Origin: Mucilaginibacter frigoritolerans
GTDB lineage: Bacteria > Bacteroidota > Bacteroidia > Sphingobacteriales > Sphingobacteriaceae
Direction: 5' to 3'
DNA length: 64,000 nt
Assembly (NCBI RefSeq): GCF_007830615.1
Contig: NZ_VLLI01000003.1
Location: 372,001-436,000 of the forward strand
In this document: positions 51,186-59,807 of the stretch, one piece after another
How the letters are laid out: the number at the start of each line of letters is the position of its first letter
How positions within the stretch are numbered: position 1 is the stretch's first letter
Notes under the pieces: model-generated
Databases searched by the model: none
What the model was told of the DNA's origin: nothing
The model's input: only the letters and a program-made list of their open reading frames with translations
Made by a program: the position numbers and the translations under genes

Positions 51186-51845
51186 TTAACCCACAATCAG
51201 GTTGTTTTTTTTGCGTACAAGCAACACTATAACAAAGGCTATAACCAGAGTCACGCTGCCATAAATTTCAATTTTTGCGGTTGATGACATACCGGTATCT
51301 GGCGAAAGGTACTGATCGTTCCTTTGAAGCTCGGGCGATAATTTGATAGATGATATAAATGCTTTATACTCATCTTTTACCAACTCCTGCCTTTCAGAAG
51401 GGTATACATACTCAAATGTGTAGGTATTATCCTGTGTATAAATCAGTACAAAATTAATGAACTGAAAGGTCCCTGTACCATCATCACTTTTCAGCGTAAA
51501 TGCTTTTGCTTTTAAAGTACCAACAGTAGTATCACGCACGTGCAACGCACTACCACCGCTCGATTGGCCCTGGATATGGGTAATATAATCTTTCAGTACT
51601 TTGTTAAGGTCTTTCTCCTTTTTTAAAGGAGCATTGTTCTTTTCGTTGGGTGCAACAATAACGGTCATATACCCCAGCATGCCATTGGCTCCGTAAATAT
51701 GCTGACCAAGGGTATCCTTTAACTGATAACCTACCGGCATAGAAATAGTAACCAGGCTATCAATTTTTACAGGTTTAAATTGCTGTTGACTAAATGCTGC
51801 AATGGTAAAGAGCAACATGGTTAAACTTAAAAATATCTTTTTCAT
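51186..51845 (-). CDS. secreted protein with C-terminal membrane anchor, unknown
   Basis: 219 residues: signal peptide (MKKIFLSLTMLLFTIAAFSQ), a soluble extracytoplasmic domain of about 160 residues with alternating strands (FKPVKIDSLVTISMPVGYQL, GTFQFINFVLIYTQDNTYTF, then EYVYPSERQELVKDEYKAFI), and a C-terminal helix VTLVIAFVIVLLVRKK with a basic tail, i.e. a single-pass inner-membrane protein. The central domain resembles small lipoprotein-like modules, but the family is not recognised. It lies between interspersed repeats 5 and 6, alone. Confidence 0.75.
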   Translation of the reverse strand: MKKIFLSLTMLLFTIAAFSQQQFKPVKIDSLVTISMPVGYQLKDTLGQHIYGANGMLGYMTVIVAPNEKNNAPLKKEKDLNKVLKDYITHIQGQSSGGSALHVRDTTVGTLKAKAFTLKSDDGTGTFQFINFVLIYTQDNTYTFEYVYPSERQELVKDEYKAFISSIKLSPELQRNDQYLSPDTGMSSTAKIEIYGSVTLVIAFVIVLLVRKKNNLIVG

Positions 51846-52165
51846 GTTATATCGTTTTTGTTAACAAGCTGCTATGAGCTCATTGTTTTTACACGGATAT
51901 CTCATAACAACATTCATACCATATTAAACTAAATAAATAGTGAATAGTTTGATTTGCCCTGCTTATGAAGGGTATAAATGATGGTATTATGACAGCATTA
52001 AGGCATTAAAAGGCTTACTGTAACGTGTTAAAAGATACACTGAACACTGTTAGCTAAGCACTTATGTATTCATAAAATCGGGGAAATTATATCTCATAAA
52101 GATTGCATTTGGCTTACCAAAGTGCTCCATTGGTTTTGGTGACAGGCATGCCAGACTCCCGCAGA
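51846..52165. other. gene-free intergenic stretch
   Basis: About 320 bp upstream of the secreted-protein gene before repeat copy 6. No recognisable gene, RNA or promoter; AT-rich, with no strong hairpin. The only open frames run into the repeat and are not genes. Confidence 0.6.
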
Positions 52166-52322
52166 GTTTACTCACCCGGTCGGCGCTTCGCTGGACCTGC
52201 CCTCTCTTTTGCAAGCAAAAAAGAGGGCGAAAAAAATAAATGAAACTTCCCAAACCCTCTTTGCCGCTTGCGGGAGAGAGGGAGAACAATCCGCCTAAAG
52301 GCGGAGATGTTCGGGTGAGTAG
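52166..52322. repeat. interspersed palindromic repeat, copy 6 (inward type)
   Basis: Lies downstream of the PAP2 gene at 52348. The ends are GTTTACTCACCCGGTC and GTTCGGGTGAGT. Inside: variable hairpin GGTC...GACC, hairpin CCCTCTCT/AAAGAGGG with tip TTTTGCAAGCAAAA, A-rich spacer, hairpin CCCTCTTT/AGAGAGGG with tip GCCGCTTGCGGG, and a variable hairpin carrying CCGCCTAAAGGCGG inside GAAC...GTTC. It is read here in the orientation opposite to copies 2 and 4. Confidence 0.88.
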
Positions 52323-52347
52323 AAGATACGAACGGAAAAACCTATAA

Positions 52348-53148
52348 CTATAACCTCATGGCAAAAGACATCCCAGGGACACCATTTTGGTAGGTTGGCA
52401 TAATCATGGTGGAACGTCCTTTTTTATCTTTATGGGTTAGTGCATTACGCAAATAAGGATAAACCAGGTAAGCAGCCTTGGTTGATAATATACCAAAACC
52501 AGCACCTGCAATTACATCGCTGAACCAGTGATCGCGGTTATACATCCGGAACACGCCGGTAGCCACCGCCGTGGTATAGCCGATAACGGTATAAATTGGT
52601 GATTTTTCAGAATACTCCTGCGCCAAAAACTCCGCACCCATAAACGCCAGCCCGGTATGCCCCGAAGGGAACGATAAATTATCGGCCCCATTAGGGCGCT
52701 CACGATGCGTTAATTTCTTGGTGATCTCTTCCGATCCGCCTACAAAAGCGCCCGACAAAGCCAGCAGGCCTGCCTGGTCAATCAGCGTATTTTTGCCTGA
52801 TACACCCACCAAATCCAATGCACCCACTAAGGCTATCGGCGTAAATAAAAAATACGTTTCGGCATTGGTATGAAAATGAGGGTCGCTCTTTTGTATTTCG
52901 CCGTTAATGTAATAATCAAAGCGGCGTACAGGGTGAATTACAAAGCTGGATACCCCATACCCTATCAACACAATAGGCGCTATGAGCGATTTTGGATTGC
53001 TATGAAGTTTTTTAACCGTATCGGGAGCCGTAAAAAGATTCTTTTTTATAGTATCAATTACGTTTTTCTTGGTAGTGTCGGCTGCGGTTTGTGCATTAGC
53101 TTTAAACGAGGCCAGCACAAGTATAGCGATGATTATCTTCTTCAACAA
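52348..53148 (-). CDS. PAP2-family phosphatase 2 (secreted)
   Basis: 266 residues with a signal peptide (MLKKIIIAILVLASFKANAQ) and PAP2 motifs: KKLTHRERPNGADN, SFPSGHTGLAFMGAEFLA and FRMYNRDHWFSDVIAGAGFG, i.e. KxxxxxxRP, PSGH and RxxxxxHxxxD. Fewer membrane helices than the first PAP2 protein, so the active site probably faces the periplasm. It could act in lipid A or undecaprenyl pyrophosphate metabolism. Neighbours are kup and repeat copy 6. Confidence 0.9.
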   Translation of the reverse strand: MLKKIIIAILVLASFKANAQTAADTTKKNVIDTIKKNLFTAPDTVKKLHSNPKSLIAPIVLIGYGVSSFVIHPVRRFDYYINGEIQKSDPHFHTNAETYFLFTPIALVGALDLVGVSGKNTLIDQAGLLALSGAFVGGSEEITKKLTHRERPNGADNLSFPSGHTGLAFMGAEFLAQEYSEKSPIYTVIGYTTAVATGVFRMYNRDHWFSDVIAGAGFGILSTKAAYLVYPYLRNALTHKDKKGRSTMIMPTYQNGVPGMSFAMRL

Positions 53149-53329
53149 TAGCTTATTTTAATGTGAAACCAAAGGTTATTATCCTTCAAAAACTGAAATG
53201 AGCAATTGTCAGGGGTACCACTAAAGGGTGCGCAACGCTTCAAAAACAATTTAACATAGGATGGTAACAAATATAATGCAACAATCTGTAGTAATGCTGT
53301 AGATACATTGCAATAACACTAAATTAACA

Positions 53330-55282
53330 TCAATTAACCCTATGTATTTCAACAGCATCAGGAGGGGTAAGCATCAGTGGCACCTTTTCAACGGTAACAA
53401 AGCTTAAATCGAGCCCAAATCCCCGCTCTTCCGACAGGCTTAACTTTTTAAGCAGAACATAAAAACTCATTATAAAGCTTTCATAAAGCGACAGGCTATG
53501 CGAACGGGATAGTACTTTTTCAATCACCACAAACCTAAAATCGCCTACAATATTATGTTTGTTTAATGATTTATAGGTACTGGTAATATCAACCTCGCCT
53601 TTTTTAACCAGGTCCTCCACTACTCTTCTAAAAAGCAGGTTTATTTGTTGCTCAACCCTGAAGCCAAGCTTAAAATCAACCCGTATCAGTTTATTGGGCA
53701 CTAAAAAGTCAACCTCGTATTCTTTTTTATAAGGCTCGTCCATTACGTCAACGTGTACCAACCAGTAAACATCGGCACGTTTAGGTTGCTTTTGAATAAT
53801 GGAGTAAATGATTTTTGACTCTATTTCTGAGTTGAAATTGGCACTGGTTAAATACACCAGCTGCGAAGCATATTTCGGCACGGTTTCGTCATCGCTCAGC
53901 TCTTTCAGTATGCCGTAATAATCTTCAATATTAATAAACTTAACGTAGCGGTTGCGTATTTGACGGGCAATGTGCCAGGTCCACATAATGGTAAATAAGC
54001 AAAAACCCATTGACAGGGTGAACCAGCCACCGTGTACAAATTTTACCAGGTTACCTGTTAAAAAGGTACCTTCAATAAGCAGGTAAACAATTAAAAAAGT
54101 ATTTACAATGTAATTGGGAACCTTTTTGCGCCTTAAAAAGTTGGATACCAGTATGGTAGTCATGAGCATGGCAACGGTAATACTTAAGCCGTAGGCCGCT
54201 TCCATGTGGTCTGAATGTTTAAAGAGCAATACCACGCCAATACAGCCGGCACACAAGAGCCAGTTAACACTGGGCACGTATAATTGTCCCTTTTGCAGGG
54301 TTGGGTAGTTGATCCTTACTTTTGGCCATAGGTTTAACCTTACAGCTTCGGCAATAAGGGTAAAAGAGCCGGAAATAAGCGCCTGGCTGGCAATAATGGC
54401 GGCAATGGTAGCTATGCCGATACCGTAGATAAGGAACCAGCCCGGCATAATTTCATAAAAGGGATTATGCAGGTTAAGATCCAGCTTTTGGCCATTGTGC
54501 TGTAAAAGCCATACCGACTGGCCCAGGTAATTAAATATCAGACTTGTTTTTACATAGATCCAGCTGATCTGAATGTTTCTGCGACCGCAGTGGCCCAGAT
54601 CAGAATATAAGGCTTCGGCACCTGTGGTACACAAAAATACGGCGCCTATAATAATTAAGGGGTGGATACCTGGTGTGCTTGAGGTTAACAGCAGGTAGGC
54701 ATAATAAGGGTTTAGTGCTTTAAATATAGTAGGGTCCTGTACTATATAAGAAAAACCCAGTACACCCATCATGGTAAACCATACAAACATCATGGGGCCA
54801 AAAGCCTTGCCCACCAGCGATGTACCGAATTGCTGAATAATAAAAAGCGCTATAATAATGGCAATTACAATGGGTACGGTGTGAATTTCGGGAAATGATG
54901 TTTGTAAACCTTCTATTGCCGATGATATGGTGATGGGCGGGGTGATAATACCATCGGCCAGTAAAGCGCAGCCACCAACTACGGCGGGCACTATAAGCCA
55001 TTTTGCCCTGCGCCGCACTAACGAAAACAGGGAGAATATGCCGCCCTCGCCCTTATTATCGGCACGAAGGGTAATCACTACATATTTCAGGGTGGTTTGC
55101 AGGGTGAGTGTCCACACAACGAGCGATACGCCGCCCAATATTAACACTTCGGAAATATGCTGACCGCCTACAATGGCTTTAAATACATAAAGAGGTGAAG
55201 TCCCTATATCGCCATAAATAATTCCTAAACTGATAAGGAGGCCCGCAGCCGATAATTTTGATAGATCTTTATGATTTGGCAC
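53330..55282 (-). CDS. kup: KUP-family potassium transporter
   Basis: 650 residues with about 12 membrane helices in the first 440 residues and a soluble C-terminal domain. GIIYGDIGTSPLYVFKAIVG (about residues 20-40) is the KUP signature, and GGCALLADGIITPPITISSA and GAEALYSDLGHCGRRNIQIS are also typical. Low-affinity proton-coupled K+ uptake is expected. The start is GTG at 55282 in the run GTGCCAAATCAT; a TAGTTTTG -7-like box lies 18 bp upstream. Divergent from the T9SS cargo gene. Confidence 0.96.
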   Translation of the reverse strand: MPNHKDLSKLSAAGLLISLGIIYGDIGTSPLYVFKAIVGGQHISEVLILGGVSLVVWTLTLQTTLKYVVITLRADNKGEGGIFSLFSLVRRRAKWLIVPAVVGGCALLADGIITPPITISSAIEGLQTSFPEIHTVPIVIAIIIALFIIQQFGTSLVGKAFGPMMFVWFTMMGVLGFSYIVQDPTIFKALNPYYAYLLLTSSTPGIHPLIIIGAVFLCTTGAEALYSDLGHCGRRNIQISWIYVKTSLIFNYLGQSVWLLQHNGQKLDLNLHNPFYEIMPGWFLIYGIGIATIAAIIASQALISGSFTLIAEAVRLNLWPKVRINYPTLQKGQLYVPSVNWLLCAGCIGVVLLFKHSDHMEAAYGLSITVAMLMTTILVSNFLRRKKVPNYIVNTFLIVYLLIEGTFLTGNLVKFVHGGWFTLSMGFCLFTIMWTWHIARQIRNRYVKFINIEDYYGILKELSDDETVPKYASQLVYLTSANFNSEIESKIIYSIIQKQPKRADVYWLVHVDVMDEPYKKEYEVDFLVPNKLIRVDFKLGFRVEQQINLLFRRVVEDLVKKGEVDITSTYKSLNKHNIVGDFRFVVIEKVLSRSHSLSLYESFIMSFYVLLKKLSLSEERGFGLDLSFVTVEKVPLMLTPPDAVEIHRVN

Positions 55283-55450
55283 CTTGTAATTTCAAAATTC
55301 AAAACTATTAAAATATATCTATAAACTTTATTGCTGTTAAATTGTGTTATAAAAACTAAATTTATAGTGGAGAGGGATGATCTTTTGTTAAATTTTGTTA
55401 AAATAGATGACAAAATCGACGAAATTTCAACAGTTGACGGGCTTTATTTA

Positions 55451-55458
55451 TATTTTTG
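55451..55458 (+). promoter_or_regulatory. candidate -7 box for the T9SS cargo gene
   Basis: TATTTTTG (TAnnTTTG), 16 bp before the ATG at 55475. A TTG lies 14 bp upstream (55434-55436), shorter than usual. Confidence 0.45.
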
Positions 55459-55474
55459 TAACCAATACAACACT

Positions 55475-55975
55475 ATGAGGCAAAAATTTACTTTTAATAA
55501 TTCATGGAGCTTAATAATTGCGTTGGCAATATTCATGAATGTTGCCTTTGTAAATAGTACAGCCTACTCTCAAACAGATACTACTTATACGCATCTTTTA
55601 AGAGCAAAAACAGGTAAAAGCACCTCCAAAAATGCTTTGCACCTGGTATTGCCGCCCCTAAAACCGGCCTCTATATCAACCACCAAAATTAATGTTTACA
55701 AGCCCGATGATAAGGTGCTGAATAACGTACAGGTTTATCCTAATCCTATTACCGATCAGATAAATTTAAAGTACGAAATAAGCCGCTCATCAAACGTTAA
55801 CATTAAAATAATGGATGTGTTGGGCAATGATATTATCACCCTGTTTTCACAAAGGGTTGAACCGGGCGAAAGAACCTTCAGCTACTCCCTCAGCAGCAAA
55901 CTTAACCGCGGCTTTTACTTTGTAAGGGTTATTGCCGGTAACGAATCGGTAATCAAACGGATTTCGGTGCTGTAA
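55475..55975 (+). CDS. T9SS type A sorting-domain protein
   Basis: 166 residues from MRQKFTFNNSWSLIIALAIF (an upstream start at 55331 would run through the promoter region). A signal peptide ends near AYSQ. The C-terminal 80 residues form the type A sorting domain: NNVQVYPNPITDQINLKYEI, NVNIKIMDVLGNDIITLFSQ, RGFYFVRVIAGNESVIKRIS, ending VL. Such domains direct export by type IX secretion. There is almost no passenger domain, so it is a nearly bare sorting domain. PorT and Gld proteins in the same window fit. Confidence 0.88.
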   Translation: MRQKFTFNNSWSLIIALAIFMNVAFVNSTAYSQTDTTYTHLLRAKTGKSTSKNALHLVLPPLKPASISTTKINVYKPDDKVLNNVQVYPNPITDQINLKYEISRSSNVNIKIMDVLGNDIITLFSQRVEPGERTFSYSLSSKLNRGFYFVRVIAGNESVIKRISVL

Positions 55976-56059
55976 ATTCAATTTGTTTTATATTTTAGTG
56001 GGGTGATGATGGGCTGGGATATGCGGCTTTGTCAGTACCGGATCGCTTCACAAAATACT

Positions 56060-56446
56060 ATGAAAATTGTTGACCATTTATTTTATAAGTTTTATCTGGT
56101 ATCAACGAATCTGGGTTCGTCGGGCAGTACCTCTGCTGCGAATGCATATTTAAATTCGAGCATTTTTTTGAGTTTGAATTTGGGAACCACCATGGCACTA
56201 GTCGATATTTTAGCGGGAAAACCTATCTTAAAACATATTTTAATAACACGTTTTATTCTTTTTATTCCATTGATATGGATGTATTATAGTTCAATTTATA
56301 AAAATAAATATTTAAAAAAGAACAAGGCGTTTGAAAATGAAAGCAAGCTGCGAAATAATATAAGCACTGCTATAACTATTATATATTGCCTTTTGTCTCT
56401 TTATTTATTTTATCACTTTGGTGAATTGGAAAGGGCTCTTAATTGA
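56060..56446 (+). CDS. small membrane protein, unknown
   Basis: 128 residues from MKIVDHLFYKFYLVSTNLGS (an ATG 57 bp upstream gives an unlikely extension). Two to three hydrophobic segments (FILFIPLIWMYYSSIY and AITIIYCLLSLYLFYHFG) with a lysine-rich loop. No family is recognised. The stretch 55.98-57.1 kb is AT-rich with little gene-like neighbourhood, so it may be an accessory insertion. Confidence 0.6.
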   Translation: MKIVDHLFYKFYLVSTNLGSSGSTSAANAYLNSSIFLSLNLGTTMALVDILAGKPILKHILITRFILFIPLIWMYYSSIYKNKYLKKNKAFENESKLRNNISTAITIIYCLLSLYLFYHFGELERALN

Positions 56447-56534
56447 AATTAGTTAATCAGTTTGTGCCTCTGCTCCTGCAGTCATCCCAATAATACGTTT
56501 GCAAGGTTCTAAACCTCTGCCATTTTAAAGAAAC

Positions 56535-56951
56535 ATGGAAAAGATAATATTTGAGTATCAAGATTTCAATGACGACTATGCATTAGAGAGCGCATGGGCT
56601 GAAAAAACTGACCAGGGATATAAACTGCTTAATATCCTATTTTACGCGAAGGGGTATGCTTGGGGCGATATAGTTAGTGTAGAAGAGAGGAATGGTCAGC
56701 TTTATGTTACCGATCTTATTGAAGAATCGGGGCATAGTACCATTAGAATTATATTTTTTAAGAATGAACTGGTTAAGTCAACCAGTGAACATCTGCTAAC
56801 TATGGGATGCAGTTATGAAGGTAGTAATATCCCTGCTTTGGTTTCTTTTGATATTCCCGCAGATGTTGATTATAAACCAATAAAAGAATTTCTAAAACAA
56901 GGTGAAGCAAGTGAGCTTTGGAGCTATGAAGAAGCTTGTTTGGCGCACTAA
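56535..56951 (+). CDS. DUF4265-like protein
   Basis: 138 residues. The pattern ESAWAEKTDQGYKLLNILFY, AKGYAWGDIVSVEE, then SGHSTIRIIFF and later SYEGSNIPALVSFDIPADVD matches the DUF4265 family (short cytosolic proteins of unknown function found singly in many bacteria). No signal peptide. It lies next to an unrelated small membrane protein in an AT-rich stretch. Confidence 0.75.
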   Translation: MEKIIFEYQDFNDDYALESAWAEKTDQGYKLLNILFYAKGYAWGDIVSVEERNGQLYVTDLIEESGHSTIRIIFFKNELVKSTSEHLLTMGCSYEGSNIPALVSFDIPADVDYKPIKEFLKQGEASELWSYEEACLAH

Positions 56952-57126
56952 ATATGAGGCGGATAAGAGTTCGGTATTATGAATCCTGACTAACAGGATA
57001 TATTCACACGCCCATTCAAGCATCCACGCTTACATTAAAAACTAATCAGCGTGTCAGCCCCCCCCTTCGTAAAATCTTTGTTCCCTAACCACCCTTTTAG
57101 CGCAATTTTTAATAATTTGCGCAATT

Positions 57127-57738
57127 ATGAAGATAATTGCCATAGGGCGTAATTATGCCGAACATGCCAAAGAACTAAATAACCCTGTACCCGGTGTACC
57201 GGTTATTTTTATGAAGCCTGATACTGCTTTGTTGAAGGACAATAAACCTTTTTATCATCCCGATTTTTCGAATGATATTCATCATGAAATTGAGATCGTT
57301 ATCAAAATCAGCAAAGAGGGTAAACACATCAGCGAAAAGTTTGCGGGTAATTATTTCGAGGAGATTGCTTTAGGGGTCGATTTTACCGCCCGCGATATTC
57401 AGTCTATCCATAAAGAAAAAGGACTTCCCTGGGAACTGGCCAAGGCTTTTGATGGTTCGGCGCCGGTGAGTAAGTTTTTGCCTAAGGCTCAGTTTGCCGA
57501 TTTGCATAACCTTAATTTTAAGCTGGATGTTAATGAGCAAACGCGGCAATTGGGCAATACTTCATTTATGCTCTTTTCGTTCGAATATATTATTGCCTTT
57601 GTATCCCAATACATCACCCTAAAAAAAGGCGACCTTATTTTTACCGGCACCCCAAAAGGCGTAGCCAAAGTAAACGTAGGCGACAGACTGGAAGGCTATA
57701 TCGAAGACGAAAAACTACTTGATTTTTATATTAAGTAA
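57127..57738 (+). CDS. fumarylacetoacetate hydrolase-family protein
   Basis: 203-residue FAH-domain enzyme of the short FAHD1-like type (acylpyruvase, oxaloacetate decarboxylase or hydroxymuconic semialdehyde-pathway hydrolase). Metal-binding residues appear in HHEIEIVIKISKEG (Glu pair) and GVDFTARDIQSIHKEKGLPW (Asp); GDLIFTGTPKGVAKVNVGDR is the conserved C-terminal block. It begins MKIIAIGRNYAEHAKELNNP, the common N terminus. The exact substrate is not decidable. Confidence 0.9.
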   Translation: MKIIAIGRNYAEHAKELNNPVPGVPVIFMKPDTALLKDNKPFYHPDFSNDIHHEIEIVIKISKEGKHISEKFAGNYFEEIALGVDFTARDIQSIHKEKGLPWELAKAFDGSAPVSKFLPKAQFADLHNLNFKLDVNEQTRQLGNTSFMLFSFEYIIAFVSQYITLKKGDLIFTGTPKGVAKVNVGDRLEGYIEDEKLLDFYIK

Positions 57739-57823
57739 AATAAAAACACCCTCCATTATTTTGAGTGGGAGAAATAAAAAATGGGGCGTTGAGCAATGTG
57801 CTTAAGTTAAGGAACTAAATTTC

Positions 57824-57972
57824 CCCAACCCTCTTTTTTGCTTGCAAAAGAGAGGGTGATCCAGCGCAGCGTAGATCGGGTGAGTCAACTCTGCGAGCGG
57901 CATTGGCGGTATCGACTCATCCCGACGACGCTACGCTGGTCAACCTTCTCTCCGCTTCGCGCAAAGAAGGTA
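57824..57972. repeat. interspersed palindromic repeat, copy 7 (outward type)
   Basis: Fills the gap before the M23 gene. First half: CCCTCTTTTTTGC/GCAAAAGAGAGGG, variable hairpin GATCCAGCGCAGCGTAGATC, GGGTGAGTC. Spacer CTGCGAGCGGCATTGGCGG. Second half inverted: GACTCATCCCGACG with variable hairpin, then CCTTCTC.../AAAGAAGG. It flanks the M23 peptidase gene together with copy 8; both read in the same direction. Confidence 0.87.
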
Positions 57973-58060
57973 AGGAAAGAAATTGGAAAGGTAATTTCCT
58001 TAGCTTAATGAAACTTTACGCGCAGACAACACACACAAACAGTATAACATCCGGGTAGTA

Positions 58061-59776
58061 ATGATTAAAAAATATTTTGTTGCATTAGTTCTTTTAACCG
58101 TTTTTTGTTTCAACCTACAGGCTCAGATTATTCAGAGCAGGCAATACCCGCAACGTTATTTCCGCTACCCGCTTGATTTGCCGCCATCAACAGCAGGTTC
58201 TTTTGGCGAGCTTCGCCCCAATCACTTCCACTCGGGTTTGGATTTTAAAACCAATAATCGCACGGGTTACCCGGTGCATGCCGTTTTTGATGGCTATGTA
58301 TCGCGCCTGCGGGTGCAATTTGGCGGCTTTGGCAACGCCATTTACATTACCCATCCTAATGGCTATACCTCAGTTTACGGGCATATTGAACGCTATAGCG
58401 ATGCCATGACCAAGCTGATCCGTGCCGCACAATATCAGCAGCAAAGTTTTGAGGTTGATATTAAGCTTGACCCCACCCAGATACCGGTTTGTAAAGATGA
58501 AGTGATAGCCCTCTCAGGCAATGCGGGTGCCTCCGAAGGTCCGCATGTGCACTTTGAATTGCGGGATACACAAACGGAAGAAACCATTAATGCACAACTT
58601 TTCGGCCTTACCATTCCGGATAGGGTGCCGCCCAATATTTACGCCATTGGCATTTATCACCTGGATGGTTATCCTTTCAGCGAGAAAACACCGCGACAGT
58701 TTTTGGGCGTGAGTGGTGCCAACGGTCATTACCATTTAACCAAACCGCAGGTAATTAATATCGACGGTGAAACAGGGTTCGGTATTACAACTAATGATAT
58801 GAACAGCGTATCGCCCAATCATAACGGCGTTTACTCTATCGAGCTAAAGGTTGACGGGACAACGGTTTACACCTTCGCGGTAGAGCGTTTTGCGTTCGAT
58901 CAAACCCATGCCATTAATGCTTATATCGATTATCCCGAATTTTTAAAGAGTCGCCGCTGGATGCAGAAATGCTTCATCTTACCGGGCAGCAAAATAACCT
59001 TGTACCCGCAATCCATCAACCGGGGCATTATTAATTTTAATGATGATGCCATTCATCATGTAGAATATGTGGTGAAAGATGTGGCAGGCAATACCTCAAG
59101 CTTAACGCTCAATGTAAAATCGAGCAGTGCGCAAAAACTTAATCCCGAAAAGCATTTGGTAGGCACACTTTTTCATTACAACCAGGTAAATGAGTTTAGT
59201 AATGATAAGGTTAAAGTGATAATACCGGTAGGCAATTTGTACGATGATGTTGACTTTACCTACGCTACCCTGCCTAAAAGACCGGGGATGTTTTCGGCAG
59301 TACACCGCATCCACAACCGTTTTACCCCGATACATGATGCTTACGACCTTTGGATAAAGCCCGACAGCAACATTGGCCGCTTTGCCGATAAAGCCGTTAT
59401 TGTAAGCAGCACCGGCATTTACGAAACCAGCACCTACCAGGATGGCTACGTTAAGGCCCAGGCCCATACCTTTGGCGATTTTTTTGTCCGTATTGATACC
59501 GTTGCACCACACATCGCTCCGCTAAACATTAAAAATGGGGTTAGCCTTAAACTGGCTAAAGGCATATTTGCCCGCATTGGCGATAACCTATCGGGCATAA
59601 AAAGCTATGCCGGCAAAATTGACGGCAAATGGATACTGATGGAGTGGGATTATAAAACCAAAGTTTTAGGCTACACTTTTACCAGTGATATTACCCCCGG
59701 CAAGCACCAGTTTGATTTAACCGTTACCGATAATAAAAATAACGTAGCGCATTATGCTGCGGAGTTTTACAGGTAG
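58061..59776 (+). CDS. M23-family metallopeptidase
   Basis: 571 residues with a signal peptide (cleaved after LQA/Q near residue 21). The LytM/M23 zinc site is visible: FGELRPNHFHSGLDFKTNNR (HxxxD, about residues 57-61) and GPHVHFELRDTQTE (HxH, about residues 165-167). The following 380 residues are beta-rich domains of unknown role. Periplasmic peptidoglycan endopeptidase activity is inferred. Its flanks are two outward-type repeats, copies 7 and 8. Confidence 0.93.
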   Translation: MIKKYFVALVLLTVFCFNLQAQIIQSRQYPQRYFRYPLDLPPSTAGSFGELRPNHFHSGLDFKTNNRTGYPVHAVFDGYVSRLRVQFGGFGNAIYITHPNGYTSVYGHIERYSDAMTKLIRAAQYQQQSFEVDIKLDPTQIPVCKDEVIALSGNAGASEGPHVHFELRDTQTEETINAQLFGLTIPDRVPPNIYAIGIYHLDGYPFSEKTPRQFLGVSGANGHYHLTKPQVINIDGETGFGITTNDMNSVSPNHNGVYSIELKVDGTTVYTFAVERFAFDQTHAINAYIDYPEFLKSRRWMQKCFILPGSKITLYPQSINRGIINFNDDAIHHVEYVVKDVAGNTSSLTLNVKSSSAQKLNPEKHLVGTLFHYNQVNEFSNDKVKVIIPVGNLYDDVDFTYATLPKRPGMFSAVHRIHNRFTPIHDAYDLWIKPDSNIGRFADKAVIVSSTGIYETSTYQDGYVKAQAHTFGDFFVRIDTVAPHIAPLNIKNGVSLKLAKGIFARIGDNLSGIKSYAGKIDGKWILMEWDYKTKVLGYTFTSDITPGKHQFDLTVTDNKNNVAHYAAEFYR

Positions 59777-59807
59777 ATATTTATTTAGAAAATACTTCCC
59801 CTTTTTT

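Noticed and set aside
52062..52289. Minus-strand open frame over repeat copy 6
   Set aside because: Lies on a hairpin element and has no protein-like features; same for frames at 43140-43448 (copy 4) and 50831-51169 (copy 5).
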